Assembly (NCBI GenBank): GCA_963707905.1
Contig: CAVPSA010000021.1
Span: forward strand, 1-64,000
Length of the DNA: 64,000 bases
Direction of reading: 5' to 3'
Source: DASXKD01 sp963707905
GTDB taxonomy: Bacteria; Actinomycetota; Actinomycetes; Streptosporangiales; Streptosporangiaceae
Shown here: positions 18,020 through 25,943 of the stretch, one piece after another
How positions within the stretch are numbered: position 1 is the stretch's first letter
Layout: each line of letters starts with the position of its first letter
Notes under the pieces: model-generated
Told to the model about the DNA's origin: nothing
The model's database searches: none
What the model saw: only the letters and a program-made list of their open reading frames with translations
Program-made: the position numbers and the translations under genes

Positions 18020-18200
18020 GCGGACCACGGCGCCACGGACCTGGGCAGCGCGGACCTGGGCAGCGCGGACCACGGCGCCACGGACCTGGGCAGCGCGGAC
18101 CTGGGCAGCGCGGACCACGCGCGCCGCAGACCTGGGCAGCGCGGACCTGGGCAGCGCGGACCACGGCGCCGCAGACCTGGGCAGCGCGGACCTGGGCAGG
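18020..18200. repeat. 45-bp minisatellite, four units, pentapeptide-like coding pattern
   Basis: Four near-identical units begin at 18020, 18065, 18110 and 18156. Units 1, 2 and 4 are 45 bases; unit 3 has 46. One plus frame reads A-D-H-G-A, T-D-L-G-S, A-D-L-G-S per unit, close to the pentapeptide-repeat consensus A(D/N)LxX. The extra base in unit 3 moves the pattern to another frame. No start codon with a ribosome binding site leads into it. It fills most of the gap between the DUF2236 gene and the ABC1 kinase. Confidence 0.85.
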
Positions 18201-18238
18201 CCGGGGCGGGCCGGGCAGGCCCGGATCGGGCAGCGCGG

Positions 18239-19684
18239 ATGAGGAAGACCGTCGCCGCGGCCGTGGCCGCTGCCGGTGCGGCCGCCGCCCTGGTGCTGAT
18301 CCGCCGGCGCCAGGGCCACGGCCGGCTCCGGCTGCGGCGTGGCGTCGCCGCGCTGCGCCTGGCCGCACGCGGCGGGGCACGCTATGCCAGCAACGCCCCC
18401 CGGCTGTTCGCGGCGGCCGGGGAGAACCGGCAGCGGCTGCGCAACGACCTTGCCCTGCAGACCGCCGAGGACGTTGCGGACACCCTGGGCGCCATGAAGG
18501 GCGTGCTGATGAAGCTGGGCCAGATGGCCAGCTACGTGGACGATGGCCTGTCCCCCGCCGTCCGGCGCACCCTGTCCCGGCTGCAGGACAGCGTCCCGCC
18601 GATGAGCCCGGAACTGGCCGCGGGTGTCGTCACCGAGGAACTCGGCCTGCCCCCGGACCGGGCGTTCGCCCGCTGGGACCCCGAGCCGATCGCCGCCGCG
18701 TCGATCGGCCAGGTACACCGGGCGATGACCCACGACGGGCGTGCGGTGGCGGTGAAGGTGCAGTACCCGGGCATCGCCGAAAGCATGGCAGCGGACCTCG
18801 ACAACGTCTCCCTGCTCCGCCGGATGCTCAAGGTGACCGTGCCGAGCCAGGACGTCGACGCGCTTGTCACCGAACTGCGGGACCGTGTGCTCGAGGAACT
18901 CGACTACCACCGGGAGGCTGAGAACCAGCAACTGTTCGCGGCGTACTACGCCGGGCATCCCATGATCCGGGTGCCGGCGGTCGTCGGCGAACTGTCCGCG
19001 CGGCGGGTGGTGACCAGCGAACTGTCCACCGGGGCCCGGTTCGCCGAGCTGGCTACCTGGTCGCAGGAGGAACGCGACCTGGCCGCGGAGACGATCTACC
19101 GGTTCGTGTTCCGCAGCCTGTACGAGGCGCACGCGTTCAATGGCGACCCGCACCCCGGCAACTACCTGTTCCACGGCGGCGGCCGGGTCACCTTCCTGGA
19201 CTACGGGCTGGTCAAGCACTTCAGCGACGTCGAGCTCGGACCGCTCATCCATATGGTTCGCAACCTCTGCGTGGCCAACGATCCCGAGGCGTTCCGGCGG
19301 GCCATGGAGGAAGCGGGTTTCCTGGTCCGGGGCGCCCCGCTGAGCACCGACGTGATCGTGGACCACATGGCCGTGTTCTACCAGCTGGTCCGCGAATCGA
19401 CACCGCTGACCATCACCCCGGACTATGCCTCGGCCGTGGTGCGCCGCTTCTTCGACCTGCGCAGCCCGGTCGCCGCCTACGTGGCCATCCCCCGGTCCTA
19501 TGTGATCTTGCAGCGCATCAACCTGGGCCTGTTCGCGCTGCTCGGCGAGCTGAACGCCACGGCGAACTGGCGGGCCATCGCCGAGGAGATCTGGCCGTTC
19601 GTGCGGGCCCCGGCGTCCACCCCGATCGGCGAGGCCGAGGCCGCCTGGCGGGCCGGGCGCACGGGCACCCGCTCCCTCGCCTGA
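18239..19684 (+). CDS. ABC1/UbiB (AarF) atypical kinase family protein
   Basis: A 481-residue ABC1 kinase-like protein. A hydrophobic N-terminal helix (residues 5-22) precedes the family KxGQ motif (MKLGQMASYVDD), the alanine-rich nucleotide loop AAASIGQVHRA in place of a glycine loop, the lysine in VAVKVQYPG, the catalytic HAFNGDPHPGNYLF segment and the metal-binding LDYGLVK. Relatives act in quinone or lipid metabolism. The start follows only GGGCAGCGCGG, a weak site, and lies 39 bases after the minisatellite. Confidence 0.9.
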   Translation: MRKTVAAAVAAAGAAAALVLIRRRQGHGRLRLRRGVAALRLAARGGARYASNAPRLFAAAGENRQRLRNDLALQTAEDVADTLGAMKGVLMKLGQMASYVDDGLSPAVRRTLSRLQDSVPPMSPELAAGVVTEELGLPPDRAFARWDPEPIAAASIGQVHRAMTHDGRAVAVKVQYPGIAESMAADLDNVSLLRRMLKVTVPSQDVDALVTELRDRVLEELDYHREAENQQLFAAYYAGHPMIRVPAVVGELSARRVVTSELSTGARFAELATWSQEERDLAAETIYRFVFRSLYEAHAFNGDPHPGNYLFHGGGRVTFLDYGLVKHFSDVELGPLIHMVRNLCVANDPEAFRRAMEEAGFLVRGAPLSTDVIVDHMAVFYQLVRESTPLTITPDYASAVVRRFFDLRSPVAAYVAIPRSYVILQRINLGLFALLGELNATANWRAIAEEIWPFVRAPASTPIGEAEAAWRAGRTGTRSLA

Positions 19685-20009
19685 TCCCGCCGGGCACCGC
19701 TGACCAGCGGCGGCCACGCGGTCGCCCGCCACAACCGCGGGCCAGGCCCACACCGGCGGCCAGGATGAGCGCGCGGCGGTCACCAGCGGCGCGGCCAGCG
19801 CGCGGCGAAGGCGGGCCGGCGGTGGCCGGACGACGGTCGGTTGAACCCTGCGCTGCGAAACGAACGTACAGGCTTGTGGCTGGCTCCCCGCCAGCCGCGT
19901 ATGAGCCCGGCAGTTCCCGCGTCGGCCAGTGCGATAGCCACCCCGGAAATCCGCTGCCTCACCGGCATCACTGTCGTGCCCTTGCCCATCCGAGAGAGGA
20001 CCTACAGCT
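19685..20009. other. Intergenic stretch upstream of an acetyltransferase gene
   Basis: No gene is supported on either strand. It contains the 5' region of the acetyltransferase gene, including its GAGAGAGGA ribosome binding site near the right end. No strong hairpin or repeat was noticed. Confidence 0.4.
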
Positions 20010-20597
20010 ATGGAACCGCCGATGCCATCCCGGCATGCAACGGCCGTGCAGATAAGACCAGCAACGCCCGCCGACCAGCCGGCCCTGACCGAGATGCTGG
20101 CCCGGTGCTCGGAGTCGACGCGGTTGAACCGGTTTCTTGCACCGCTGCGGTCGTTCCCCGAGCGTTATCTCACCGAGAGCCTCGCGGGGCACGCCGATCA
20201 CCTCGCGCTGGTCGCGGCGACGCCGACGGCCGTCGTGGCCCTGGCGAGCTGCCGAGCCACGGCCGGCGCGACCGCTGACCTGGCAGTTCTCGTCGAGGAC
20301 GCCTGGCAGCGGCAGGGAATCGGAACCTGCCTGCTGAACGGGCTTCTTGATCATGCCGACCGAACCGGCCTGCGGACGCTCAAGGCAACCATGCGGCCCG
20401 AACAGGACTGGATCATGTGGGCGCTCCGCGCCTTCGGGGCGTGCACGGCGAGGCTGAGCATGGCCGTGCTGGAGGTCACCATGCGCCGTGAAGCACACCG
20501 AGCCCGCCTGACCCGGACCGCGGCAACATCGCAACCGGGAACCCTGGCACCAGGCGTCACGGCGAACCTGAAGGCCAGGTTCGCCGCAGGGGGATGA
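20010..20597 (+). CDS. GNAT family N-acetyltransferase
   Basis: A 195-residue GNAT-fold protein. The acetyl-CoA-binding loop is WQRQGIGTCLLNGLLDHA, near residues 95-112, after a beta-strand reading ADLAVLVED. It begins with a strand IRPATPADQPALTEML typical of the fold. The C-terminal 40 residues are an added Arg/Ala-rich tail. The ATG at 20010 follows GAGAGAGGAC. The substrate is unknown. Confidence 0.85.
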   Translation: MEPPMPSRHATAVQIRPATPADQPALTEMLARCSESTRLNRFLAPLRSFPERYLTESLAGHADHLALVAATPTAVVALASCRATAGATADLAVLVEDAWQRQGIGTCLLNGLLDHADRTGLRTLKATMRPEQDWIMWALRAFGACTARLSMAVLEVTMRREAHRARLTRTAATSQPGTLAPGVTANLKARFAAGG

Positions 20598-20677
20598 CGA
20601 CGCTCCTGGACGTTCGGCTCATGCCCACGGCACGCGCCGGGAGGGTGACGGCCTTGCGGTAGTGCCACTGTGGGGCG

Positions 20678-21472
20678 CTACAGCGGCGGGACCAGGACGA
20701 AGTAGCGGTCCAGCAGGGCGGCATCGCCCCGCACCACGAGCGACCCGCTCCCCGGACCGGCCCGGTGCCACAGGAACAGCATCAGGTCGGACGCGGTGCC
20801 GGACAGTTCCACGTCGCACGGCCCGTCGTGCGAGACCAGACCGGCGCCGCCGAAGCGTATTGCCCAATATCCGGCACCGTCGGTGCGGCGGAAACCGAAC
20901 CGCTCACCCTGGCCGGGCGGGGCCTGGGTCCTGGCGCGGCGCCCGGGGACCATCACCTCGAACGTCTGGCTGACCGCGTCAACGGCGAGCGCGGCGTCCA
21001 CCGGCCCGGCCGGACCTGCCGCGGCCTGCACGTCCCAGCGGTGCACCGCGGCCTCGATGGCCTGCATGCGCTGCCAGAAGCCGACGGTGTGATCGGCCGA
21101 CCAGCTCCACACGGCCTCGTCCGGGCCGACCGCAAGGAACAGCGCCCGCAGGCCGGCGGCCCCGGCGGCGAACCAGTCCACCAGCGCCCCGGGAAGGGCA
21201 GCCCCGGCAGGCGCGCCAGCCGGCGGGAGCCACCCGGCGCACTCCCCCGGCACCTCCAGCCACGCCAGGTCGCCGGTGGGCGGCGGCTCCTGCAGCCGGC
21301 CGCCGATGACCCGCGCCAGCACCCGGTGCACGGTGCCCAGGTGCAGCACCAGGTCGGTGACCCGCCAGCCGGGGCAGGAGGGCACGGCCGGGGCAGGCTG
21401 CGCGCCCACGGCGGCACGGGCGGCGATCTCGAACGCGGCGACCTCGCGGCCGAAGTGGGCGACGTAGTCCAC
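20678..21472 (-). CDS. Maleylpyruvate isomerase family, mycothiol-dependent (DinB-like) protein
   Basis: A 264-residue member of the actinobacterial maleylpyruvate isomerase-like family (DinB N-terminal bundle plus MDMPI C-terminal domain). The metal-site signatures are visible: CPGWRVTDLVLHLGTVHR and later the pair of histidines in AIEAAVHRWDVQ. Such proteins use mycothiol as thiol cofactor, in line with the nearby Mca-like gene. The start is the GTG at 21472, just before YVAHFGREV; the open frame upstream is not family-like. The substrate is unknown. Confidence 0.82.
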   Translation of the reverse strand: MDYVAHFGREVAAFEIAARAAVGAQPAPAVPSCPGWRVTDLVLHLGTVHRVLARVIGGRLQEPPPTGDLAWLEVPGECAGWLPPAGAPAGAALPGALVDWFAAGAAGLRALFLAVGPDEAVWSWSADHTVGFWQRMQAIEAAVHRWDVQAAAGPAGPVDAALAVDAVSQTFEVMVPGRRARTQAPPGQGERFGFRRTDGAGYWAIRFGGAGLVSHDGPCDVELSGTASDLMLFLWHRAGPGSGSLVVRGDAALLDRYFVLVPPL

Positions 21473-21593
21473 CGCCCCACTATTCCACGCGTGCCTGGCC
21501 GCGCCGGGGCGCCTTCGAGCGGCACGGCGCGCGGCGGAACCGGCCGCTGGGGACCGGGCACCAGTACCCAGCGGCCGCCGCGTCACGCGGGGA

Positions 21594-21758
21594 TCAGTGC
21601 GCGACCACGATCTTTCCGAGCAGGCCGTGCGACTCGCCGTCCGGCCCGGCGGAGAAGAGCAGCCGGCTGGTGCCTGGACCGCCGCAGCCCTGGTAAGGAA
21701 TTGCATAGCGCGGCACCAGCGTTCCGCCGCCGGCCGCCACCACCTGGGCAGGCGCCAC
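21594..21758 (-). CDS. Possible short ORF (54 aa), low confidence
   Basis: A 54-codon frame from GTG 21758 to TGA 21594 has strongly GC-biased third positions and reads, near its end, SRLLFSAGPDGESHGLLGKI, then VVAH. It looks more protein-like than the other frames in this 327-base gap. There is no clear ribosome binding site and no recognised family; it may be a remnant of a longer gene or chance. Apart from this and the 5' end of the TfoX-like gene, the gap 21473-21799 shows nothing. Confidence 0.25.
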   Translation of the reverse strand: MAPAQVVAAGGGTLVPRYAIPYQGCGGPGTSRLLFSAGPDGESHGLLGKIVVAH

Positions 21759-21799
21759 CGGACAGGGTTTTGTCGGCGGCTGGGGCTTACGCTGGCGCC

Positions 21800-22153
21800 G
21801 TGGCCGACGACATCGCGGACCTGAGCAGGCCAGAAGACCGGTACCAGGATCTCGTCGACGAGCTGATCGGCGCCGACGGGGTGACGCCGCCGCGCGGCGG
21901 CAGCGGGTTCGGCCGCTCGGCGCTGCGATTCCAGAACAAGATCTTCGCGATGTTCGTGCGCGGCCGCCTGGTGGTGAAACTGCCGGCCGCGCGGGTCGAG
22001 GAGCTGATCGCGGCGGGCGAGGGTGTCCACTTCGACGCGAACAAGGGCACCCCGATGCGGGAATGGCTGAGCCTGGATCCGGACTCCGGCCGGCCGTGGC
22101 TGGCGCTGGCCACCGAGGCGCTGGCGTTCGCCCGCAAGTCCCAGCGCGGTTAG
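21800..22153 (+). CDS. TfoX/Sxy or MmcQ-like small protein
   Basis: A 117-residue protein with the strand pattern of the TfoX N-terminal/YjbR-like fold: FGRSALRFQNKIFAMFVRGR, then LVVKLPAARVEELIAAG. No DNA-binding motif is seen. It begins at GTG 21800 without a strong ribosome binding site. Its TAG stop at 22151-22153 overlaps the left end of the MITE-like element, so the present C-terminus (KSQRG) may have been set by that insertion. Function unknown. Confidence 0.7.
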   Translation: MADDIADLSRPEDRYQDLVDELIGADGVTPPRGGSGFGRSALRFQNKIFAMFVRGRLVVKLPAARVEELIAAGEGVHFDANKGTPMREWLSLDPDSGRPWLALATEALAFARKSQRG

Positions 22154-22328
22154 GGCGTGTCCCGTAGATCTATGCCGTCGCGAGCGGCCGCCGGCGGGAT
22201 GCGTCGCAAGGCGGAGGAGGAGCCCATAGTGGTTCTATGGGCGACGACGACAACGCAGCGAGGCCCCGCCCGCTCCATCCCCCCACGGTGGCCGCGCAGC
22301 AGGCTGAATGATCTACGGGACATGCCCT
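22152..22328. mobile_element. 177-bp MITE-like element with 18-bp terminal inverted repeats
   Basis: The left end AGGGCGTGTCCCGTAGAT (22152-22169) and the right end ATCTACGGGACATGCCCT (22311-22328) are inverted repeats matching at 17 of 18 positions. The 141 bases between hold no transposase. No clear target duplication flanks it. This is the layout of a non-autonomous derivative of an insertion sequence. The left end overlaps the stop codon of the TfoX-like gene. Confidence 0.65.
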
Positions 22329-22345
22329 GGGCCGGCATCCCCCGC

Positions 22346-22365
22346 CCGGTCCGGCGCCGGACCGG
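22346..22365. terminator. Perfect 20-base palindrome between convergent genes
   Basis: CCGGTCCGGC is followed immediately by its reverse complement GCCGGACCGG, and weaker flanking matches (GGCAT/ATGCC) extend it. It lies between the TfoX-like gene (plus) and the acetyltransferase (minus), so a terminator role is likely, though the stem has no unpaired loop of its own. Confidence 0.5.
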
Positions 22366-22487
22366 ATGCCGCACCCTGATTCCAGGCACCGCTCAGCCGG
22401 GACGCCGCCGCGACCAGGGGCCGGCGGGTGCTGCCTGGCTCCGGGCACGGACGTCCACCCGCCCCAGGGCCGGTGATGACGCCGGGG

Positions 22488-23054
22488 TCAGGACCGGCCG
22501 GCCGGGAGGGTGATGAGAAGCACGTCAGCGGCGGGCGAGCCGGGGCCGGCTGCCCGGGTCCTGGCCACCTTGCGCCAGCCCCAGGCCCGGAACGCGCGCT
22601 GCGCGGGCACAGCCGCGGGCAGGACAGTGAGCGTCGCCCGTTCCTCGGGGCGGTCGGCGAGGATGAGGTCGTGCAGTGCCCGGCCGATCCCCTGCCGTCG
22701 CCAGGACCCGCGCACCAATAGGTCGGCCAGCGCGAAGGTGCGGCCGGGATGCTCGGCGGTCACCTGGTCGGGCAGCGGTGCGGTCAGCTCCCGCCACCAC
22801 GAGGTCGACGGGCGCAGCGGCATCCCGGAGGCGTACCCCACCAGGTAGCCGCCGTGCCAGGCCTCGGCAAGCACGAAGCCCGGCTGGCGCCGCTGCACCA
22901 CGAACCGGCCCGCGAACTCCCCGGCGTCGCCGGCCCGCCGGTACGGCGACTCGGCGTACACCTCGGCGTGCAGGGCCTGTAGCTCGCCGGCATGCCCGGT
23001 GGCCTGTTTCCCGGCGAGCAGGCCGAACGTGATTCCGGGCACGGACACGGCCAT
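22488..23054 (-). CDS. GNAT family N-acetyltransferase
   Basis: A 188-residue GNAT-fold protein. The core strand TFALADLLVRGSWRRQGIGRAL holds the acetyl-CoA loop RRQGIG, followed by the helix ALHDLILADR and the late motif RAFRAWGWRKVA. It starts at ATG 23054, 65 bases from the end of the MocR-type gene on the same strand. No substrate can be assigned. Confidence 0.85.
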   Translation of the reverse strand: MAVSVPGITFGLLAGKQATGHAGELQALHAEVYAESPYRRAGDAGEFAGRFVVQRRQPGFVLAEAWHGGYLVGYASGMPLRPSTSWWRELTAPLPDQVTAEHPGRTFALADLLVRGSWRRQGIGRALHDLILADRPEERATLTVLPAAVPAQRAFRAWGWRKVARTRAAGPGSPAADVLLITLPAGRS

Positions 23055-23119
23055 CTCCCAAACCTAGCCAGGTATCCAGGACGATCCGGTAGCGGGGCGG
23101 CGGCACTGCGGGATACGCG

Positions 23120-24532
23120 TTAGCCGGGCGCGAGCACCGCGCAGAGCCGGGCCACCGCGGTGCTGTAGGCATGACCCGGTGGCGTGGCATAGCCCACCAC
23201 CAGCGCTGGGCCGCCGCCGTCGTGGCCGGGCATGGCGTAGGAGCTGAGCCCTTCGACGGCCAGGCCGTGCCGGGCGGCCCGGGCGACCAGGGCGTCCTCA
23301 CGCGGGCCGGGCGGCAGCCGGAGCACCGCGTGCAGACCAGCCGCGATGCCGGTGACCCGCACCGCTGGGGCACTCGCACGCAACGCGGCCACCAGCCGGT
23401 CCCGGCGCCGCCGGTAGGCCAGCCGGACCCGGCGCACCTGCCGGTCATAGGCGCCTGAGGCGATGAACTCGGCCAGGGTGAGCTGGTCCAGGCTGCTGCT
23501 CAGCCGGGCGGCCGCGGCCTTGACCGCCACGACCTCGTCCAGCAGGCCTGCCGGGAGAACCAGCCACCCCAGGCGCAGGCCGGGCGCGAGGCTCTTGCTG
23601 GCCGTGCCCGCGTACACGACGTGCTCGGGCGCGAGCGCCTGCAGCGCACCCACGGCGGGCCGGTCGTAGCGCAGTTCGCCGTCATAGTCGTCTTCGATGA
23701 TCACCCGGCCCGCGGCCGACGCCCAGTCGGCGGCCCGGCGGCGCCTGGCCGGTGCCAGCGGCACGCCAAGCGGGAACTGGTGCGTCGGGGTGAGCAGCAG
23801 CGCATCCGCCCCGTCGAGGTCGCCGATCATGGCGCCGTTCTGGTCGACGGGCACCGCCGTCACCGCGAGCCCGCTCCTTTCCGCGATGCGCCAGTGCCGC
23901 TGGTAGCCGAGCGCCTCGGCTGCCAGCGTCGTCGCCCCCCGGGCGCGCAGTGCCTCGCACAGCAGTTCCAGGCCCTGGGCGAAACCCGCGCAGACCACCA
24001 CCCGGTCCGGGGTGACGGCGACGCCGCGGGCACGGGCCAGGTAGCCAGCCAGCGCGGTACGCAGTTCCGGCAGGCCGCGCGGGTCGGTGTAGCTCAGCGC
24101 ACTGGCCGGTGCCGCGGCCAGCGCCTTGCGGCCCGCGGCCAGCCACGCCTGGCGAGGGAACGCGGCCACATCGGGGACCCCGGTGCGCAGGTCGTAGCGG
24201 GCCTGCCGGGCCACGGCCGGGGGCGGCGGCCCGGCCGAGGCCGGTGGTGCCGGCACCCGCTCGGCGACCCAGGTACCCGAGCCCTGCCGGGCGGCCAGCC
24301 AGCCCTCGGCGACGAGCTGGGCGTAGCAGTCGGCGACCGTGTTCCTGGCGATGCCCAGGTCCGTGGCGAGTGCCCGGGAGGACGGCAGCCGGGTTCCCGG
24401 CAGCAGCCGGCCGCCCCGCACGGCCTTGCGCAAGGCGGCCTCCAGGCCCGCCCGCACCTGGGTCCCGGCCAGATCCAGGTGCAGGTCGAGACCGGAAATG
24501 GCCCATGAATCTGACACGAAAGTGGACCTCAC
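23120..24532 (-). CDS. MocR/PdxR-type regulator (GntR HTH plus aminotransferase-like domain)
   Basis: A 470-residue MocR-subfamily regulator. The N-terminal GntR winged helix (residues about 20-90) includes LPSSRALATDLGIARNTVADCY. The C-terminal fold-type I aminotransferase-like domain has the PLP lysine in AGTASKSLAPGLRLGW and the DDYDGELRYD motif. The GTG at 24532 is used; a GTG five codons later is possible. It faces the AhpD-like gene across 67 bases, so it probably controls that operon and itself, possibly sensing PLP or an amino compound. Confidence 0.92.
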   Translation of the reverse strand: MRSTFVSDSWAISGLDLHLDLAGTQVRAGLEAALRKAVRGGRLLPGTRLPSSRALATDLGIARNTVADCYAQLVAEGWLAARQGSGTWVAERVPAPPASAGPPPPAVARQARYDLRTGVPDVAAFPRQAWLAAGRKALAAAPASALSYTDPRGLPELRTALAGYLARARGVAVTPDRVVVCAGFAQGLELLCEALRARGATTLAAEALGYQRHWRIAERSGLAVTAVPVDQNGAMIGDLDGADALLLTPTHQFPLGVPLAPARRRRAADWASAAGRVIIEDDYDGELRYDRPAVGALQALAPEHVVYAGTASKSLAPGLRLGWLVLPAGLLDEVVAVKAAAARLSSSLDQLTLAEFIASGAYDRQVRRVRLAYRRRRDRLVAALRASAPAVRVTGIAAGLHAVLRLPPGPREDALVARAARHGLAVEGLSSYAMPGHDGGGPALVVGYATPPGHAYSTAVARLCAVLAPG

Positions 24533-24599
24533 CTGTGGGCTGGTTTCTCCATAGTGTGGAGCTCAAGCAGACAAGACAGCAAGAGCGAGGGAGCTCATC

Positions 24600-25085
24600 A
24601 TGACCGCCACCACCGTGCAGGTGCCCGTCCGGCTGGACTTCGACGCGCACGCCCCGGTGTTCGCCAAGGCGCTGGCGCATCTCGACAACGCCGCGACCAA
24701 GCAGCTCGACCAGGTGGACTTCGACCACCGGCTGCGTGAGCTGGTCCGGATCCGGGCCTCGCAGCTCAACGGATGCGCGTACTGCATCGACATGCACACC
24801 AAGGACGCCCGCGCCGCCGGCGAGACCGAGCAGCGGATCTACGCGCTGCCCGCCTGGCGGGAGACGCCGTTCTTCACCGCCAGGGAGCGTGCCGCGCTCG
24901 CCTTCACCGAGTCGGTGACCCTGCTGGCCCAAGATCATGTGCCGGCCGGGGCGTACGCCGCGGTGGCCGCCGAGTACTCACCGGATGAGATCGCTGCGCT
25001 GGTCAGCCTCCTGGTCGCGATCAACGCCTGGAACACGGTCGGGGTCAGCACCCGTACCTGGGTGCCCGGGACGTACGAGCTGTGA
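24600..25085 (+). CDS. Carboxymuconolactone decarboxylase family (AhpD-like) protein
   Basis: A 161-residue AhpD-fold protein with the redox motif Cys-x-x-Cys-x-x-x-His in LNGCAYCIDMHTKDA (residues about 57-66) and the upstream glutamate in LRELVRIRASQ. Such proteins are peroxidase-associated reductases or small decarboxylases. The ATG at 24600 is reached 67 bases from the divergent MocR-type start. Its stop overlaps the GTG of the next gene as GTGA, so the two are cotranslated. Confidence 0.9.
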   Translation: MTATTVQVPVRLDFDAHAPVFAKALAHLDNAATKQLDQVDFDHRLRELVRIRASQLNGCAYCIDMHTKDARAAGETEQRIYALPAWRETPFFTARERAALAFTESVTLLAQDHVPAGAYAAVAAEYSPDEIAALVSLLVAINAWNTVGVSTRTWVPGTYEL

Positions 25086-25831
25086 GCCCGCTGACCGCGG
25101 CGGCCCGGCGGTTCCGCGCGGCCCATCATGGCCCGCGGCCGCTGGTGCTGCCGAACGTATGGGATGCCGTGAGTGCCCGGGTGTTCGCCGAGGCGGGGTT
25201 CGGCGCGCTGGCCACCTCAAGCGGCGCCGTCGCCGAGACGCTTGGCTATGCCGATGGCCAGCGGACACCGGCGGCCGAGATGTTCGCGGCGATCGCCCGG
25301 ATCACCCGTAGCGTGGACGTCCCGGTGACCGCGGACATCGAGGCCGGGTACGGGCTGGCCCCGGGGGAGCTGGCCGGGCGGCTGGCCGACGCCGGGGTCG
25401 TCGGCTGCAACCTGGAGGACTCCGACCCGGTCACCAGGGAACTGGCCGACCCGGGCCGCCAGGCCGACTACCTGACGGCCGTGCACACCGCGGCCGGGGA
25501 CGCGCTGGTGATGAACGCCAGGGTGGACGTGTTCGTCCGCCCCCGGCCGGAAGGGAGCGGCGACGCGGTCGAGGACGCCGTCGAGCGGGCCCGGCGGTAC
25601 CTGGAGGCCGGGGCCGACTGCTGTTATCCGATCCTGGCCCCGCTCGCCGCGCTGCCCGGGCTGGTCGCCGATATCGGCGGCCCGGTCAACGCCATGTGCC
25701 GGCCCGGCGGCCCGTCGCTGGCCGAACTGACCGCGACCGGGGTGGCCAGGATCACCTTCGGCAGTTCGCTGCACCAGCGCGCCACGGAGGAACTCACCGC
25801 CGTGGCCCGGGCCCTGCACGCGGAGACGTAG
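25082..25831 (+). CDS. Isocitrate lyase/PEP mutase superfamily protein
   Basis: A 249-residue TIM-barrel protein of the isocitrate lyase/phosphoenolpyruvate mutase superfamily. Visible family segments are LVLPNVWDAVSARVFAEAG, the metal-binding VPVTADIEAGYG and GCNLEDSD, and ALVMNARVDVF. The KKCGH loop of true isocitrate lyases is absent, so a lyase or mutase on another 2-oxo or phosphono acid is likelier. It is coupled to the AhpD-like gene by a GTGA overlap. Confidence 0.88.
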   Translation: MSPLTAAARRFRAAHHGPRPLVLPNVWDAVSARVFAEAGFGALATSSGAVAETLGYADGQRTPAAEMFAAIARITRSVDVPVTADIEAGYGLAPGELAGRLADAGVVGCNLEDSDPVTRELADPGRQADYLTAVHTAAGDALVMNARVDVFVRPRPEGSGDAVEDAVERARRYLEAGADCCYPILAPLAALPGLVADIGGPVNAMCRPGGPSLAELTATGVARITFGSSLHQRATEELTAVARALHAET

Positions 25832-25859
25832 CGCCGGCCCGGCCCGCCGCTCACCGCGA

Positions 25860-25915
25860 CCTTGATCACGGGCATTTTGGGGCGGCTATCCGCACAAAAG
25901 TGCCCGCGATCAAGG
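25860..25915. repeat. Imperfect inverted repeat (REP-like hairpin)
   Basis: The left arm CCTTGATCACGGGCATTTT (25860-25878) pairs with AAAAGTGCCCGCGATCAAGG (25896-25915), with one mismatch and one bulge around a 17-base loop. The A/T-rich inner ends and long arms suit a dispersed palindromic repeat or a terminator for the AhpD-PEP mutase-like operon. It ends 28 bases before the methyltransferase start. Confidence 0.65.
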
Positions 25916-25943
25916 AAGGCCCGGGCAGGTGGAGGATGGGGGC

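Noticed and set aside
17967..18242. 91-codon plus frame as a pentapeptide-repeat protein
   Set aside because: Only its second half shows the repeat; the first half reads a different frame, and there is no good start site. Kept as a repeat, not a gene.
20765..22153. 462-codon plus frame ending with the TfoX-like gene
   Set aside because: Its first three quarters are antisense to the DinB-like gene and are not protein-like; only the part from GTG 21800 is family-like.
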